Positions 8,595-17,192 of a stretch of DNA of 64,000 nt are shown here, in pieces. How positions within the stretch are numbered: the stretch's first letter is position 1; each line of letters opens with the position of its first letter. The position numbers and the translations under genes are program-made. The notes beneath the pieces were generated by a model. That model saw nothing but the letters and a program-made list of their open reading frames with translations. It searched no databases and was not told the DNA's origin. Source of the stretch: Borrelia sp. A-FGy1 (GTDB lineage Bacteria; Spirochaetota; Spirochaetia; Borreliales; Borreliaceae); assembly GCF_014084025.1 (NCBI RefSeq), contig NZ_CP043682.1, forward strand, positions 186,001 through 250,000, given 5' to 3'.

Positions 8595-10581
8595 AATTGC
8601 ATATTTAATGAAAATAAATGATATTGATAAAATAAAAAACATCTTCAAAAATACTATTAATAACACTTATAAAGATGAGATTCAAAAAAAATTAATATTT
8701 AAAGCCCTTGAAATATCAGAACAACTACATTATGGACAATATAGAGAAAGTGGAGTTCCTTATATAATACATCCAATAATGGTTGCCTTATTTCTTTCAA
8801 AATTTCAATTAGATTTTAAAACAACAATAGCTGGATTACTACATGATGTGCTTGAGGACACAAGCGTTGAAAAAGAAGAAATAATTAAAGAATTTGATGA
8901 AGAAATTTTAAGCCTAATTGATGGTGTAACAAAAATTCATGATTTACACAATAAAACAAGAGCAATTAAAGAAGCAAACACTATTTCAAAAATGTTTTTC
9001 GCAATGACTCATGACATTAGAATAATAATCATAAAACTTGCTGATAAGCTACACAACATGACAACTCTTTCCCACTTACCTAAAAATAGAAGAGAGAGAA
9101 TCTCAAAAGATTGTCTTGCTACCTATGTACCTATTGCAGAAAGACTAGGTATTTCATCTCTTAAAGTATATCTAGAAGATTTGTCATTAAAATATCTTTA
9201 TCCAAAAGAATATAAAGAGATAAAAAATTTTTTATCCGAAACAAAAATAGAAAGAGAAAAAAAACTATATAAAGGAAAATTGGCAATAGAGAAAGAACTT
9301 AAAAAAATTGGGATTGAAGCAGAAATTATAGTGCGCTCAAAGCATTTCTATTCAATATTTAGAAAAATGAAAACAAGAACTAATAAGCTATCTCAAATTT
9401 TTGATACCTTAGGTATCAGAATAATTTGTAGAAAGCAAAAAGAATGTTATGAAATACTAGAAATTGTACACAAAGTTTGGAAACCAATACCAGGAAGATT
9501 AAAAGACTATATAGCAATACCTAAAGAGAACAAATACCAATCTCTACATACCACAGTAAGAATACCAGAAGATAATCAATTAATTGAAATACAAATCAGA
9601 ACAGAAGAAATGGATAGAATCGCTAAATACGGTGTTGCTGCTCACTGGATCTATAAAGAGCAAACTGAACTGAAAGCTGATGATCTTTCTTTTATTAATC
9701 GAATAAAAAAATGGCAGCAAGATTCGATGAATAAAAACCAATACTCAATGAATGATATACATAAAGAACTATTAAACACATTTATATATGTATATACTCC
9801 AGAAGGAGAAATAATAGAACTTCCATTTGGGTCAAATTCAATTGATTTCGCATACGCAATACATACAGACATTGGAGACCAAGCACTCTATGCACAAATT
9901 AATGCTAAGATTAGCTCATTAACAAAACCTTTAAGAAACGAACAAATTGTTGAAATATTCACCTCACCTGAGGCAAAACCCAATGTAATTTGGCTAAATA
10001 GTGTTAGAACAAAAAAAGCACGTTCAAAAATTAGATCTTGGCTTAATAAAAATGATGACACGATATTTGTAGATAATAACATAATTGCATATCTTATTAG
10101 AGAAAATAAAGAACAAAAAAGACTTTTTAGTCTGTTTAAATCATTAACAAAATCTAAAATAAAAAAAATTACATTATCTCCTGAATGCAATCCATCAACA
10201 GGAGAAGATATCATAGGCATAATACAAAAAGATGAAATAATAATACACAACGATAATTGTCAAACCGTAAAACAATATAAAAAAAGTAACCTAGTAGAAG
10301 TAGAATGGGAGGCAACACCAACAAGAAAAGTATATCATATTGTAATATTCTTAAAAAATTTAAAAGGTCTTTTCAATTATCTAGATAACATTTTTACAAA
10401 TTTCAATGTAAGACTCATTAGTGAAAAAATAGAAGATTGTGGAAATGGATATGGCATAAGCAACATAATCATCTCATCAAATGCAAAAAATGTAGAAATG
10501 GTACTTTTATCTCTCAAAGAGAATCCCAATATACTTAAAATAATGCAAGTAGAAGAAGACATTAAAAATTATGAGAATTAA
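8578..10581 (+). CDS. rel: Bifunctional (p)ppGpp synthetase/hydrolase
   Basis: 667 residues with all RelA/SpoT-family domains in order: HD hydrolase (HPIMVAL near residue 64, GLLHDVLEDT near 87), synthetase (GRLKDYIAIPKENKYQSLHT, near 307), TGS (IYVYTPEGEIIELPFGSNSI, near 405) and a C-terminal ACT domain (YHIVIFLKNLKGLFNYLDNI). Both catalytic halves look intact, fitting the single Rel enzyme reported for Borrelia. Start ATG 8578 is preceded by GAGGATAAAAA and lies inside the end of prmC. In B. burgdorferi Rel is known to influence glp gene expression in the tick phase; here glpFK are decayed (see 59833-61862). Confidence 0.96.
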   Translation: MIQPYEIAYLMKINDIDKIKNIFKNTINNTYKDEIQKKLIFKALEISEQLHYGQYRESGVPYIIHPIMVALFLSKFQLDFKTTIAGLLHDVLEDTSVEKEEIIKEFDEEILSLIDGVTKIHDLHNKTRAIKEANTISKMFFAMTHDIRIIIIKLADKLHNMTTLSHLPKNRRERISKDCLATYVPIAERLGISSLKVYLEDLSLKYLYPKEYKEIKNFLSETKIEREKKLYKGKLAIEKELKKIGIEAEIIVRSKHFYSIFRKMKTRTNKLSQIFDTLGIRIICRKQKECYEILEIVHKVWKPIPGRLKDYIAIPKENKYQSLHTTVRIPEDNQLIEIQIRTEEMDRIAKYGVAAHWIYKEQTELKADDLSFINRIKKWQQDSMNKNQYSMNDIHKELLNTFIYVYTPEGEIIELPFGSNSIDFAYAIHTDIGDQALYAQINAKISSLTKPLRNEQIVEIFTSPEAKPNVIWLNSVRTKKARSKIRSWLNKNDDTIFVDNNIIAYLIRENKEQKRLFSLFKSLTKSKIKKITLSPECNPSTGEDIIGIIQKDEIIIHNDNCQTVKQYKKSNLVEVEWEATPTRKVYHIVIFLKNLKGLFNYLDNIFTNFNVRLISEKIEDCGNGYGISNIIISSNAKNVEMVLLSLKENPNILKIMQVEEDIKNYEN

Positions 10582-12832
10582 GATATTATTCTTAATTCTC
10601 ATAAACATATCTATTTTAAACAAAACAATAAAAGCAAATGGGATATACCCCTATAATGGGATATACCCCTATATTCAACAAATAAAAGAACATATTATAA
10701 AAATTAATAAATTAAACAAAGATACAGAAAAAATAACAAAAATCAAAAACACTTATGACTACATAAAAAATTTTCTGGAAGAAAGCAATATTCAATACAA
10801 AGAACAATTACTTCAAGAGATTGGCTTTATTGGATATTCGCAAAAAACAATTCACTCACAAGTAAAAGGAATAGGTAAAACCGATTATAATATCATTGTA
10901 CCTATAGAGATACAATATGATTTACAAAACAATCTTGCAATTGCAATTTCAATGACACTGCTAAATGAATTTAAAAATTTCAAACCTGAAAATACATTAA
11001 ACATATACTTTATTAAAGATGATTCACATAAACAAATATCAAAAATAAGTAGCATACTACTCCTTAATAGTAACACTCTTGAGAAAAATAAAAGAACAAT
11101 ATATTTGATGCTAAATGAAGAAAAAGAAAATAATATAATAGAATTTAAAAATCAATCAAATATAATAAATTCAAAAACAGATTTAAGCTTTCTAGAATCC
11201 CTTATTAATCCATTTGAAAACAATAAAGTAAATTTTATTGTTTCAAAAATCCATGATAAAAATATAAATGAAATATATAATCTATATTTAGAAGAAGAAA
11301 TTCCCATTTTAATTATCAATAATAATAAAAATATACCTCTTTTAAAATACTCCAAAAACAATAATCTTTCTGAAATTTATAAATCAATTAAAGAAACAAT
11401 AATATCTAAACAAAATATCCAAAATAAGAATCACTTGCACTATATTATAATCAATATTCCATTTAAAAAATTGATAATAAATGAAAGTACACTCATCATA
11501 TTAATATATACTATTTATAATTTCATTATATTGATGTTTATTAGTAAATTTACAAAAACTAGCATAATAATCAGAAAAGTCAAAGATAATTACTACAAAA
11601 TAGCAAGGCTATTTTTTATATTATTCTTAAGTACATATATTTCATTTATAGCCACAAATAAAATACTTACAGAATATACAAACTCAATAGACTATAATGT
11701 TATAAATCCAATCTATCTAGTAAATTTTTTCTTAACATTATTTAATTTTAATCTGATATCCTACTTCATATATAACTTTAAAATATATTTAAATTTTAGA
11801 GATCTTAAATATTTAGCAATAGCAATTTCCATTATTGAACTCATAATGATACTATACATTAAAATAGAATTTATTTTAATTATCCTATTGAAAAATATAT
11901 TAATATTAATTATTCCAAATAACAAAAAACTTATAAAAAAGACCATAATAATCATTATTTGGACAATAAACTTCATTTTAATAACATCCCTACAAACAAC
12001 CCCTCTTGCTTCAAGGCCAATAGCATTATGTTATTTAATATCAATCTCACTTTTCTCACCAATACTTATTAATATAATAGAACATTTAAAGTATAGAACT
12101 AAACCGATATTACAAGAATTCAAAAAAGCTGAAAAAATGGAATCTATAATTTTTTTCTTAATGATCGCTACAATAATAATTTCAAATAACATAAGTAAAA
12201 TTTCAACAATTAAAATCAATCAAATAATAAGCTTTCCAGAGAAAATCAATAAAATTAGCATAGAATATCTTAAAGAAAACAGAAATACAATTCAAATAGT
12301 AACAAAAGATTTCAATTTAAATTTAAATAAAAGTGAAAAACAAGTGGAAAAGGAATTTAAAATACAAAAAGATTTAATAAATCTTTCCTTTCAAAAAATA
12401 GATATTGCTGAAAGAAGCATATATGGAATCAAAATTAATACTAAGAATATTGCAAAACAAATTAATTTAAAATTAAAAAATGCATCTGAACTTATAATAT
12501 ATCAAAGCAATACACCGTACAAAGTAGCATCTAACAATATAATATTCACCGTAAACAATATTAAGTCAAAAATAATAAATATCGCTTTTACAGTTAAATC
12601 GCAAGAAGACATTAAATATGATATATTTGCTTACTTTGACACTAATGACCATTATGTCAAAATATATGATAAAGAAACTAAAACAGAAGATAGAAGCATA
12701 AAAATTGATTATTCATATTCAATTAAATACTCAGGCATACTTCCTAAACCTGAAAAACATGATTTAGATATTTTCTTTAAGCTCCAAGATGACAAGGAAA
12801 TAGAAAAATTAAAAAGTTTAAAACTAAACTAA
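10571..12832 (+). CDS. Large polytopic membrane protein, unknown function
   Basis: 753 residues. N-terminal signal-like segment (MRIKILFLILINISILNK), then an extracytoplasmic domain of about 270 residues, about eight transmembrane helices (roughly residues 300-550) and a C-terminal soluble domain of about 190 residues rich in beta strands. The first domain (NIIVPIEIQYDLQNNLAIA...NTLNIYFIKDD) vaguely resembles the M28-peptidase-like domains found in GPI-transamidase-type proteins, but no metal ligands can be pointed out. Overlaps the end of rel by 11 bp, so it is in the prfA operon. Ends convergently against ddl. Function not assigned. Confidence 0.75.
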   Translation: MRIKILFLILINISILNKTIKANGIYPYNGIYPYIQQIKEHIIKINKLNKDTEKITKIKNTYDYIKNFLEESNIQYKEQLLQEIGFIGYSQKTIHSQVKGIGKTDYNIIVPIEIQYDLQNNLAIAISMTLLNEFKNFKPENTLNIYFIKDDSHKQISKISSILLLNSNTLEKNKRTIYLMLNEEKENNIIEFKNQSNIINSKTDLSFLESLINPFENNKVNFIVSKIHDKNINEIYNLYLEEEIPILIINNNKNIPLLKYSKNNNLSEIYKSIKETIISKQNIQNKNHLHYIIINIPFKKLIINESTLIILIYTIYNFIILMFISKFTKTSIIIRKVKDNYYKIARLFFILFLSTYISFIATNKILTEYTNSIDYNVINPIYLVNFFLTLFNFNLISYFIYNFKIYLNFRDLKYLAIAISIIELIMILYIKIEFILIILLKNILILIIPNNKKLIKKTIIIIIWTINFILITSLQTTPLASRPIALCYLISISLFSPILINIIEHLKYRTKPILQEFKKAEKMESIIFFLMIATIIISNNISKISTIKINQIISFPEKINKISIEYLKENRNTIQIVTKDFNLNLNKSEKQVEKEFKIQKDLINLSFQKIDIAERSIYGIKINTKNIAKQINLKLKNASELIIYQSNTPYKVASNNIIFTVNNIKSKIINIAFTVKSQEDIKYDIFAYFDTNDHYVKIYDKETKTEDRSIKIDYSYSIKYSGILPKPEKHDLDIFFKLQDDKEIEKLKSLKLN
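10638..10673 (+). repeat. Perfect 18-bp tandem duplication inside the membrane-protein gene
   Basis: Two adjacent identical copies of ATGGGATATACCCCTATA (10638-10655 and 10656-10673), encoding NGIYPYNGIYPY right after the signal-like segment. Each unit carries a small quasi-palindrome GGG-ATATA-CCC. The length is a multiple of three so the frame is kept. Confidence 0.95.
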
Positions 12833-13923
12833 TCTTCCAACTTTTTAAAATCAATTCTTTTTTTCCTTTTTTCATAACTATTAAAAGCAAAATCCACTAA
12901 CTTATCCACCAAAGACTCATAGCCAACACCATCATGTTCACACATCTTAGAAAACATAGAAATATCCGTAAATCCTGGTATTGTATTTATCTCATTGACA
13001 TAAATTAAGCCAGTATCTCTTTCAACAAAAAAATCAATCCTTGCCATACCTCTAAGTTCTAAACTTTTATAAACTAAAAATGCATATTCTTTAATATCTA
13101 ATAAATGTTTTGTATCAAGATGAGCTGGAATATTAAAAACAATAGAATTTCCAGGAATAGTAGAATACTTAGCAACATAATCATAAAATACAAAATCTTG
13201 TATAACAATCTCCCCAGGAGTAAATATTTTAATCTGATCATTTCCAATAACAGAACATTCAATTTCTCTAGCTCTTATAAATTTCTCTATAATAACTGTT
13301 AAATCATATTTAAAAGCTTCTTCTATGCATTTTTCAATTTGATTATTATCATATGCAATATTTATTCCAATTGAAGACCCCAATACAGCTGGTTTAACAA
13401 TAACAGGATATTTCAAATTTTGTTTTATATTATTCTTAATTCCTTCTTTATCTAGTAAATAATCATACTTTCTAAGCCCAATAAAAGGCACCAAAGGAAT
13501 ATTAAAACTATTAAGCAAAAGCTTACAAAAATACTTATTACTAGAAATAGCACTTCCTAAAATACCAGGACCAACACAAGGGATATCCATTATTTTTAGA
13601 AGCCCCTGAATAGATCCATCTTCTCCTGTTCTTCCATGGACAATAGGAAACACAACATCAATTTCAAGGTCTCTATCTCTTACAAATATCCCATAACCAG
13701 GTACTAAACTAATAATAGAAGAACTATCCTTCTTAATAAATTCAGAATCAACAGTAATAGAGTCCAATAAATACCAAACTCCAGTATTCTTGTCAATAAA
13801 AACTGAAAACACATTATACTTATCTAGCTTCAGAAGAGCTTTATAAACGACATAAGCAGATCTACAAGAAATTTCATGTTCAAAAGAAACTCCACCAAAT
13901 ATTAACATAAGATTTTTCTTCAT
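12829..13923 (-). CDS. ddl: D-alanine--D-alanine ligase
   Basis: 364 residues, ATP-grasp fold. Visible hallmarks: N-terminal IFGGVSFEHEISCRSA, the segment FPIVHGRTGEDGSIQGLL, ATP-binding KPAVLGSSIGI, and the catalytic EINTIPGFTDISMF with the metal-binding E and N. It joins two D-alanines for the peptidoglycan pentapeptide. Its ATG follows murE by only a few bases (GAGG eight bases upstream), so murE-ddl form an operon for cell-wall precursor synthesis. The 3' end overlaps the convergent membrane-protein gene by 4 bp. Confidence 0.96.
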   Translation of the reverse strand: MKKNLMLIFGGVSFEHEISCRSAYVVYKALLKLDKYNVFSVFIDKNTGVWYLLDSITVDSEFIKKDSSSIISLVPGYGIFVRDRDLEIDVVFPIVHGRTGEDGSIQGLLKIMDIPCVGPGILGSAISSNKYFCKLLLNSFNIPLVPFIGLRKYDYLLDKEGIKNNIKQNLKYPVIVKPAVLGSSIGINIAYDNNQIEKCIEEAFKYDLTVIIEKFIRAREIECSVIGNDQIKIFTPGEIVIQDFVFYDYVAKYSTIPGNSIVFNIPAHLDTKHLLDIKEYAFLVYKSLELRGMARIDFFVERDTGLIYVNEINTIPGFTDISMFSKMCEHDGVGYESLVDKLVDFAFNSYEKRKKRIDFKKLED

Positions 13924-13927
13924 AAAA

Positions 13928-15451
13928 TTAACCTCTATTCATTAAACGTAAAATAATATCTTTAATAACAATTTTTTCATCCCAAGGAATACTTTTATCT
14001 TTATATATTATTGAATCTTCATGTCCCTTTCCAAGGGTAACTACCAAATCATCAGAATTTGCAAGGGCTATAGCCTTTTCAATTGCATCTTTCCTATTAG
14101 GAATGAAAAATAAGTTTTCATTCCTAATCTTATAAGAAATTCCCTCTGCAATATCTTTAATTATATTCATACTTTTTTCACCCCTTGGATCCTCATCGCA
14201 AAGTATTATTATATCTGCATATCTATCTGCAATCTCTCCTTGTAATCTTCTTTTAGAAATATCTCTCTCCCCAGCCGAACCAAATACAGCAATTAATCTA
14301 TTTTTTGAAAGTCTTCTAAATATAGGAAAAAGCTTAAGAAAAGCACCAGGAGTATGAGCATAATCAATTATCAAAGAAAAATTCTGTCCAAAATCAACAC
14401 CATCCATTCGTCCACAAAGACCCTTAATATTTACAAGACTAGAAACAAGTTTTAGCATACTAATACTTGCAACTTGACTTACAACAATTAAAGCAGCAAT
14501 TACATTCTCAACATTGAAACTACCTGTCAAATTAACTTTAGCATCATATTTAATATTTTTATTAAAAAATTCAAACTCTGTAAAACCCATTTTTTCATTA
14601 ATCTTGCTTACAAAAAAATCAGCATTCTTATTCTCCAAGCTATATGTATAATATTTATCAATAGAATTTAAAAAGATAGAAGAACTTTTATCGTCAATGT
14701 TGATAACACCAATCCCATTATTAATGGCAGTAGAAGAAAAAAGATTGAGCTTGGCTCTCAAATAATTCTCAATCGTGCCATGAAATTCAAGATGATCATG
14801 ACTAACATTAGTCAAAACAGCAACAGAATACTTAATATCAACAAGCCTTGCCGTTCTAGGATCAAGGCCATGAGATGTTGATTCAACAATAGCATACTTA
14901 ACATTATTATTCACCATTTTACTAAGAAAAAAATGAATTTCTGTTGATTCTGGAGTTGACTGCCTATAAGGATTCTTAATTAAATTTCCACTTCCATCAT
15001 CAAAAAACACTGTTGAAATAAATCCAACCTTAATACCCATAGACTTTAAAAGAGTATATATATAAAAACAAACAGAACTCTTTCCGTCAGTTCCTGTTAC
15101 TCCAATAATTTTAAGCTTTTTTGAAGGTTCATCATAAAAAATATTAGAAAAATTTGACATAAATCTCTTTATGTTAAAAGAATCAACTTTAATGTATGTT
15201 ACATCAGGAACATAAAAGTCAACATGACTAGTATATACAATAACATTGCTACCCCTTTGAATTGCCTCTTCAATAAATTTTTGACCATCACAATGAAACC
15301 CCGGAAGAGCAAAAAATACAAAACTAGTATATACACATCTCGAATCATATGCAAGCCCTATTATTTCCAAATCACAAGATCCTCTAATCTCGATGATTAA
15401 ATTCTTATCTAACTTAGCTAAAACACTATTAAGTCTTTTTTTTCTATTCAT
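13928..15451 (-). CDS. murE: UDP-MurNAc-tripeptide ligase MurE (likely ornithine-adding)
   Basis: 507 residues with Mur-ligase domains: P-loop GVTGTDGKSS (residues 117-126), ESTSHGLDPRTARLVDI, TNVSHDHLEFHGT, RMDGVDFGQNFSLIIDYAHTP by position (about 350-370) and GSAGERD. The residue-3 selectivity motif reads DEDPR near residue 418 (meso-diaminopimelate enzymes have DNPR). Borrelia peptidoglycan is known to carry L-ornithine at position 3, so this enzyme probably adds ornithine (inference). No clear ribosome-binding site precedes ATG 15451. A 14-bp inverted repeat lies within the gene (14096-14128). Confidence 0.93.
   Translation of the reverse strand: MNRKKRLNSVLAKLDKNLIIEIRGSCDLEIIGLAYDSRCVYTSFVFFALPGFHCDGQKFIEEAIQRGSNVIVYTSHVDFYVPDVTYIKVDSFNIKRFMSNFSNIFYDEPSKKLKIIGVTGTDGKSSVCFYIYTLLKSMGIKVGFISTVFFDDGSGNLIKNPYRQSTPESTEIHFFLSKMVNNNVKYAIVESTSHGLDPRTARLVDIKYSVAVLTNVSHDHLEFHGTIENYLRAKLNLFSSTAINNGIGVINIDDKSSSIFLNSIDKYYTYSLENKNADFFVSKINEKMGFTEFEFFNKNIKYDAKVNLTGSFNVENVIAALIVVSQVASISMLKLVSSLVNIKGLCGRMDGVDFGQNFSLIIDYAHTPGAFLKLFPIFRRLSKNRLIAVFGSAGERDISKRRLQGEIADRYADIIILCDEDPRGEKSMNIIKDIAEGISYKIRNENLFFIPNRKDAIEKAIALANSDDLVVTLGKGHEDSIIYKDKSIPWDEKIVIKDIILRLMNRG
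14096..14128. repeat. 14-bp perfect inverted repeat inside murE
   Basis: Arms ATTAGGAATGAAAA (14096-14109) and TTTTCATTCCTAAT (14115-14128) with a 5-base loop. It lies in the coding sequence near the C-terminus. On the minus strand the murE mRNA would fold it into a stable stem. Confidence 0.85.
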
Positions 15452-15529
15452 ATTAATAAATTGTACAAAAATAAAAACTATTTTGATATAAAGTTCAGAA
15501 ATAGAAGCCTTACATTGTCAAAATCTACT

Positions 15530-15548
15530 CTAGCATTATTAATGCTAG
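15530..15548. promoter_or_regulatory. 19-bp palindrome between murE and tRNA-Cys
   Basis: CTAGCATTA-T-TAATGCTAG is a perfect dyad with 9-bp arms and one central base. It lies 79 bp upstream of the murE start and 18 bp upstream of the -35 box proposed for tRNA-Cys. The position in a divergent promoter region suggests a binding site for a dimeric regulator, but no protein is known for it. Confidence 0.45.
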
Positions 15549-15565
15549 CAAATACTAAAATGCTG

Positions 15566-15594
15566 TTTACAATTCAATCATTTTTTAATAAACT
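15566..15594 (+). promoter_or_regulatory. Probable promoter of tRNA-Cys
   Basis: TTTACA (15566-15571) and TAAACT (15589-15594) are separated by 17 bases, a good sigma-70 arrangement, and the -10 ends 14 bp before the tRNA. Not tested against background; AT-rich DNA gives many weak matches. Confidence 0.45.
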
Positions 15595-15608
15595 AACTAT
15601 TGTTTTAT

Positions 15609-15681
15609 GGCGCTGTACCCAAGTGGCTAAGGGAGAAGTCTGCAAAACTTTGATTCGCCGGTTCGATTCCGGTCAGCGCCT
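15609..15681 (+). tRNA. tRNA-Cys (GCA)
   Basis: Complete cloverleaf: acceptor GGCGCTG pairs with CAGCGCC, D arm CCC/GGG, anticodon loop CTGCAAA (anticodon GCA), T arm with GTTCGATTC. The discriminator base is T, as in tRNA-Cys. CCA is not encoded and must be added by the CCA-adding enzyme. Confidence 0.97.
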
Positions 15682-15736
15682 TTAGAGTCAATAAGAGCCA
15701 ATACAGTTTTTAAGAAGATAAACTAAAATAATAGAT

Positions 15737-16987
15737 ATGTTAGAGTTAACATTAATAATAATACTTATAACGCTTTCAGCAATTTTTTCAGCTTCAGAGA
15801 CTGCATACACTTCATTAAGCTTAATACAAATCCAAGATATAAAGAAAAAGGGAAAATTAGGTAAAGTTGCGTATAACCTAGCTCAAAATCCATCAAAACT
15901 CGTTACAACAATTCTAATTGGAAACAATATTGCCAATATAACAACCAGTGTTCTTGCAACAAAATTTGTACTTAACAAGTATGGCAATAATGCCCTTGCT
16001 TTTTCAACAGGAATTGTAACAATAATAGTTCTGATATTTTCAGAAATATTTCCTAAGCAGATAGCAATATTAAATAATGAAGGCGTAGCTTTGTCTTCCT
16101 CAATATTACTTAAAACATTAACATTTATATTCACCCCTATAATATATGTAATTAATGGAATAACTAAGGTCCTATTAAGCTTATGTAAAATAAAAACAAG
16201 TCAAAAAATGAATAAAGATAGTATAAAGAATATGTTATTCTTAGCTGAAAATTTAGGAATTTTAGAAAATGATGCTAGAATATTCATGCAAAAAATGTTA
16301 AATATAGGAGAAGTTAGAGCATCTGAAGTTATGACTCACCGCACAGAAGTATTCTCACTTTCAAGCACATCAAAACTAAAAGACAAAATTAAATTGATTA
16401 AAAAGGAAGGATATTCCAGAATTCCTGTATATAAAGGTCAAAATAGAGAACAAATAATAGGAATTTTAATAACTAAGGATTTAATTGAAATAAGCAAAAA
16501 TGAACTTGAAAAAAGTATCATAAAATTTACAAAACCTGCTGTCTTTGTACAACAAAACAAAAGAATAAAAGATACTCTAGCTATCATGAGACAAAATCAA
16601 AAAATAATGGCTATTGTTATTGATGAATATGGAGGATTTTCGGGAATACTGACAATAGAGGATATAGTAGAGAAAATATTTGGATCAATATTCGATGAAT
16701 ATGACCTAGAAGAAGAAAAACAATTTATTACTAAAGAAGATGAAAATGTTTATTTAATCCTTGGAGAAACTACCTTTGATAAAATTGAGGAAACTATTGA
16801 AATAAAAATCCAACACAAAGATTATATAAACACAATTGGAGGATACATAATGGATTTACTTGACAAAATTCCTAAAGAAGGAGAACAAGTTAATACAGAG
16901 CATGGAGAATACTTAATAGAGGAAGTACAAAATCATAAAATAAAAAAAATAACCTTCAAAAAATTTGAAAGGAGTGAAAATGTATAA
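15737..16987 (+). CDS. CNNM/CorC-family transporter-like protein (TlyC/HlyC homologue)
   Basis: 416 residues: N-terminal DUF21 (CNNM) membrane domain with about four helices (ASETAYTSLSL near residue 20, LIGNNIANITTSVLATKF), paired CBS domains (EVMTHRTEVF near 197, YSRIPVYKG, AIVIDEYGGFSGILTIEDIV) and a C-terminal CorC_HlyC domain. Members are linked to Mg2+/Co2+ efflux; the hemolysin name is historical. It sits upstream of hflK with a candidate small gene between. The last codons form the ribosome-binding site for that small ORF. Confidence 0.92.
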   Translation: MLELTLIIILITLSAIFSASETAYTSLSLIQIQDIKKKGKLGKVAYNLAQNPSKLVTTILIGNNIANITTSVLATKFVLNKYGNNALAFSTGIVTIIVLIFSEIFPKQIAILNNEGVALSSSILLKTLTFIFTPIIYVINGITKVLLSLCKIKTSQKMNKDSIKNMLFLAENLGILENDARIFMQKMLNIGEVRASEVMTHRTEVFSLSSTSKLKDKIKLIKKEGYSRIPVYKGQNREQIIGILITKDLIEISKNELEKSIIKFTKPAVFVQQNKRIKDTLAIMRQNQKIMAIVIDEYGGFSGILTIEDIVEKIFGSIFDEYDLEEEKQFITKEDENVYLILGETTFDKIEETIEIKIQHKDYINTIGGYIMDLLDKIPKEGEQVNTEHGEYLIEEVQNHKIKKITFKKFERSENV

Positions 16988-17096
16988 AAATTTTTATAAA
17001 AAGTTTTTTCATTCTTCAAAAGCTAGCTTAAGGGCAAAATACAAATTGAAAGAAGTCCCGACATCTTTAATTGTCAAGCAAAATTCAATAAAATAA
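16980..17096 (+). CDS. Candidate 38-residue basic small protein
   Basis: Short ORF beginning MYKNFYKKFFHSSKASLRAK and ending IVKQNSIK. ATG 16980 overlaps the stop codon of the upstream CorC-like gene and is preceded by AAAGGAG at five bases, a better ribosome-binding site than most genes here have, which suggests coupled translation. Very basic (about ten Lys/Arg). It could also be the remnant of a longer gene. Not recognised; existence as a protein is an inference from the start signals only. Confidence 0.4.
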   Translation: MYKNFYKKFFHSSKASLRAKYKLKEVPTSLIVKQNSIK

Positions 17097-17192
17097 TGAA
17101 CATTATATCAAAACTTTATTCTTAATAAATATCAAAAATCAAGAAGAAAAACTTATTTTCTCTTGAAATAAATAAATAAAAAGGAGATAAAA

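Noticed and set aside
15461..15685. 74-codon ORF on the plus strand
   Set aside because: It runs through the tRNA-Cys gene and has no ribosome-binding site.
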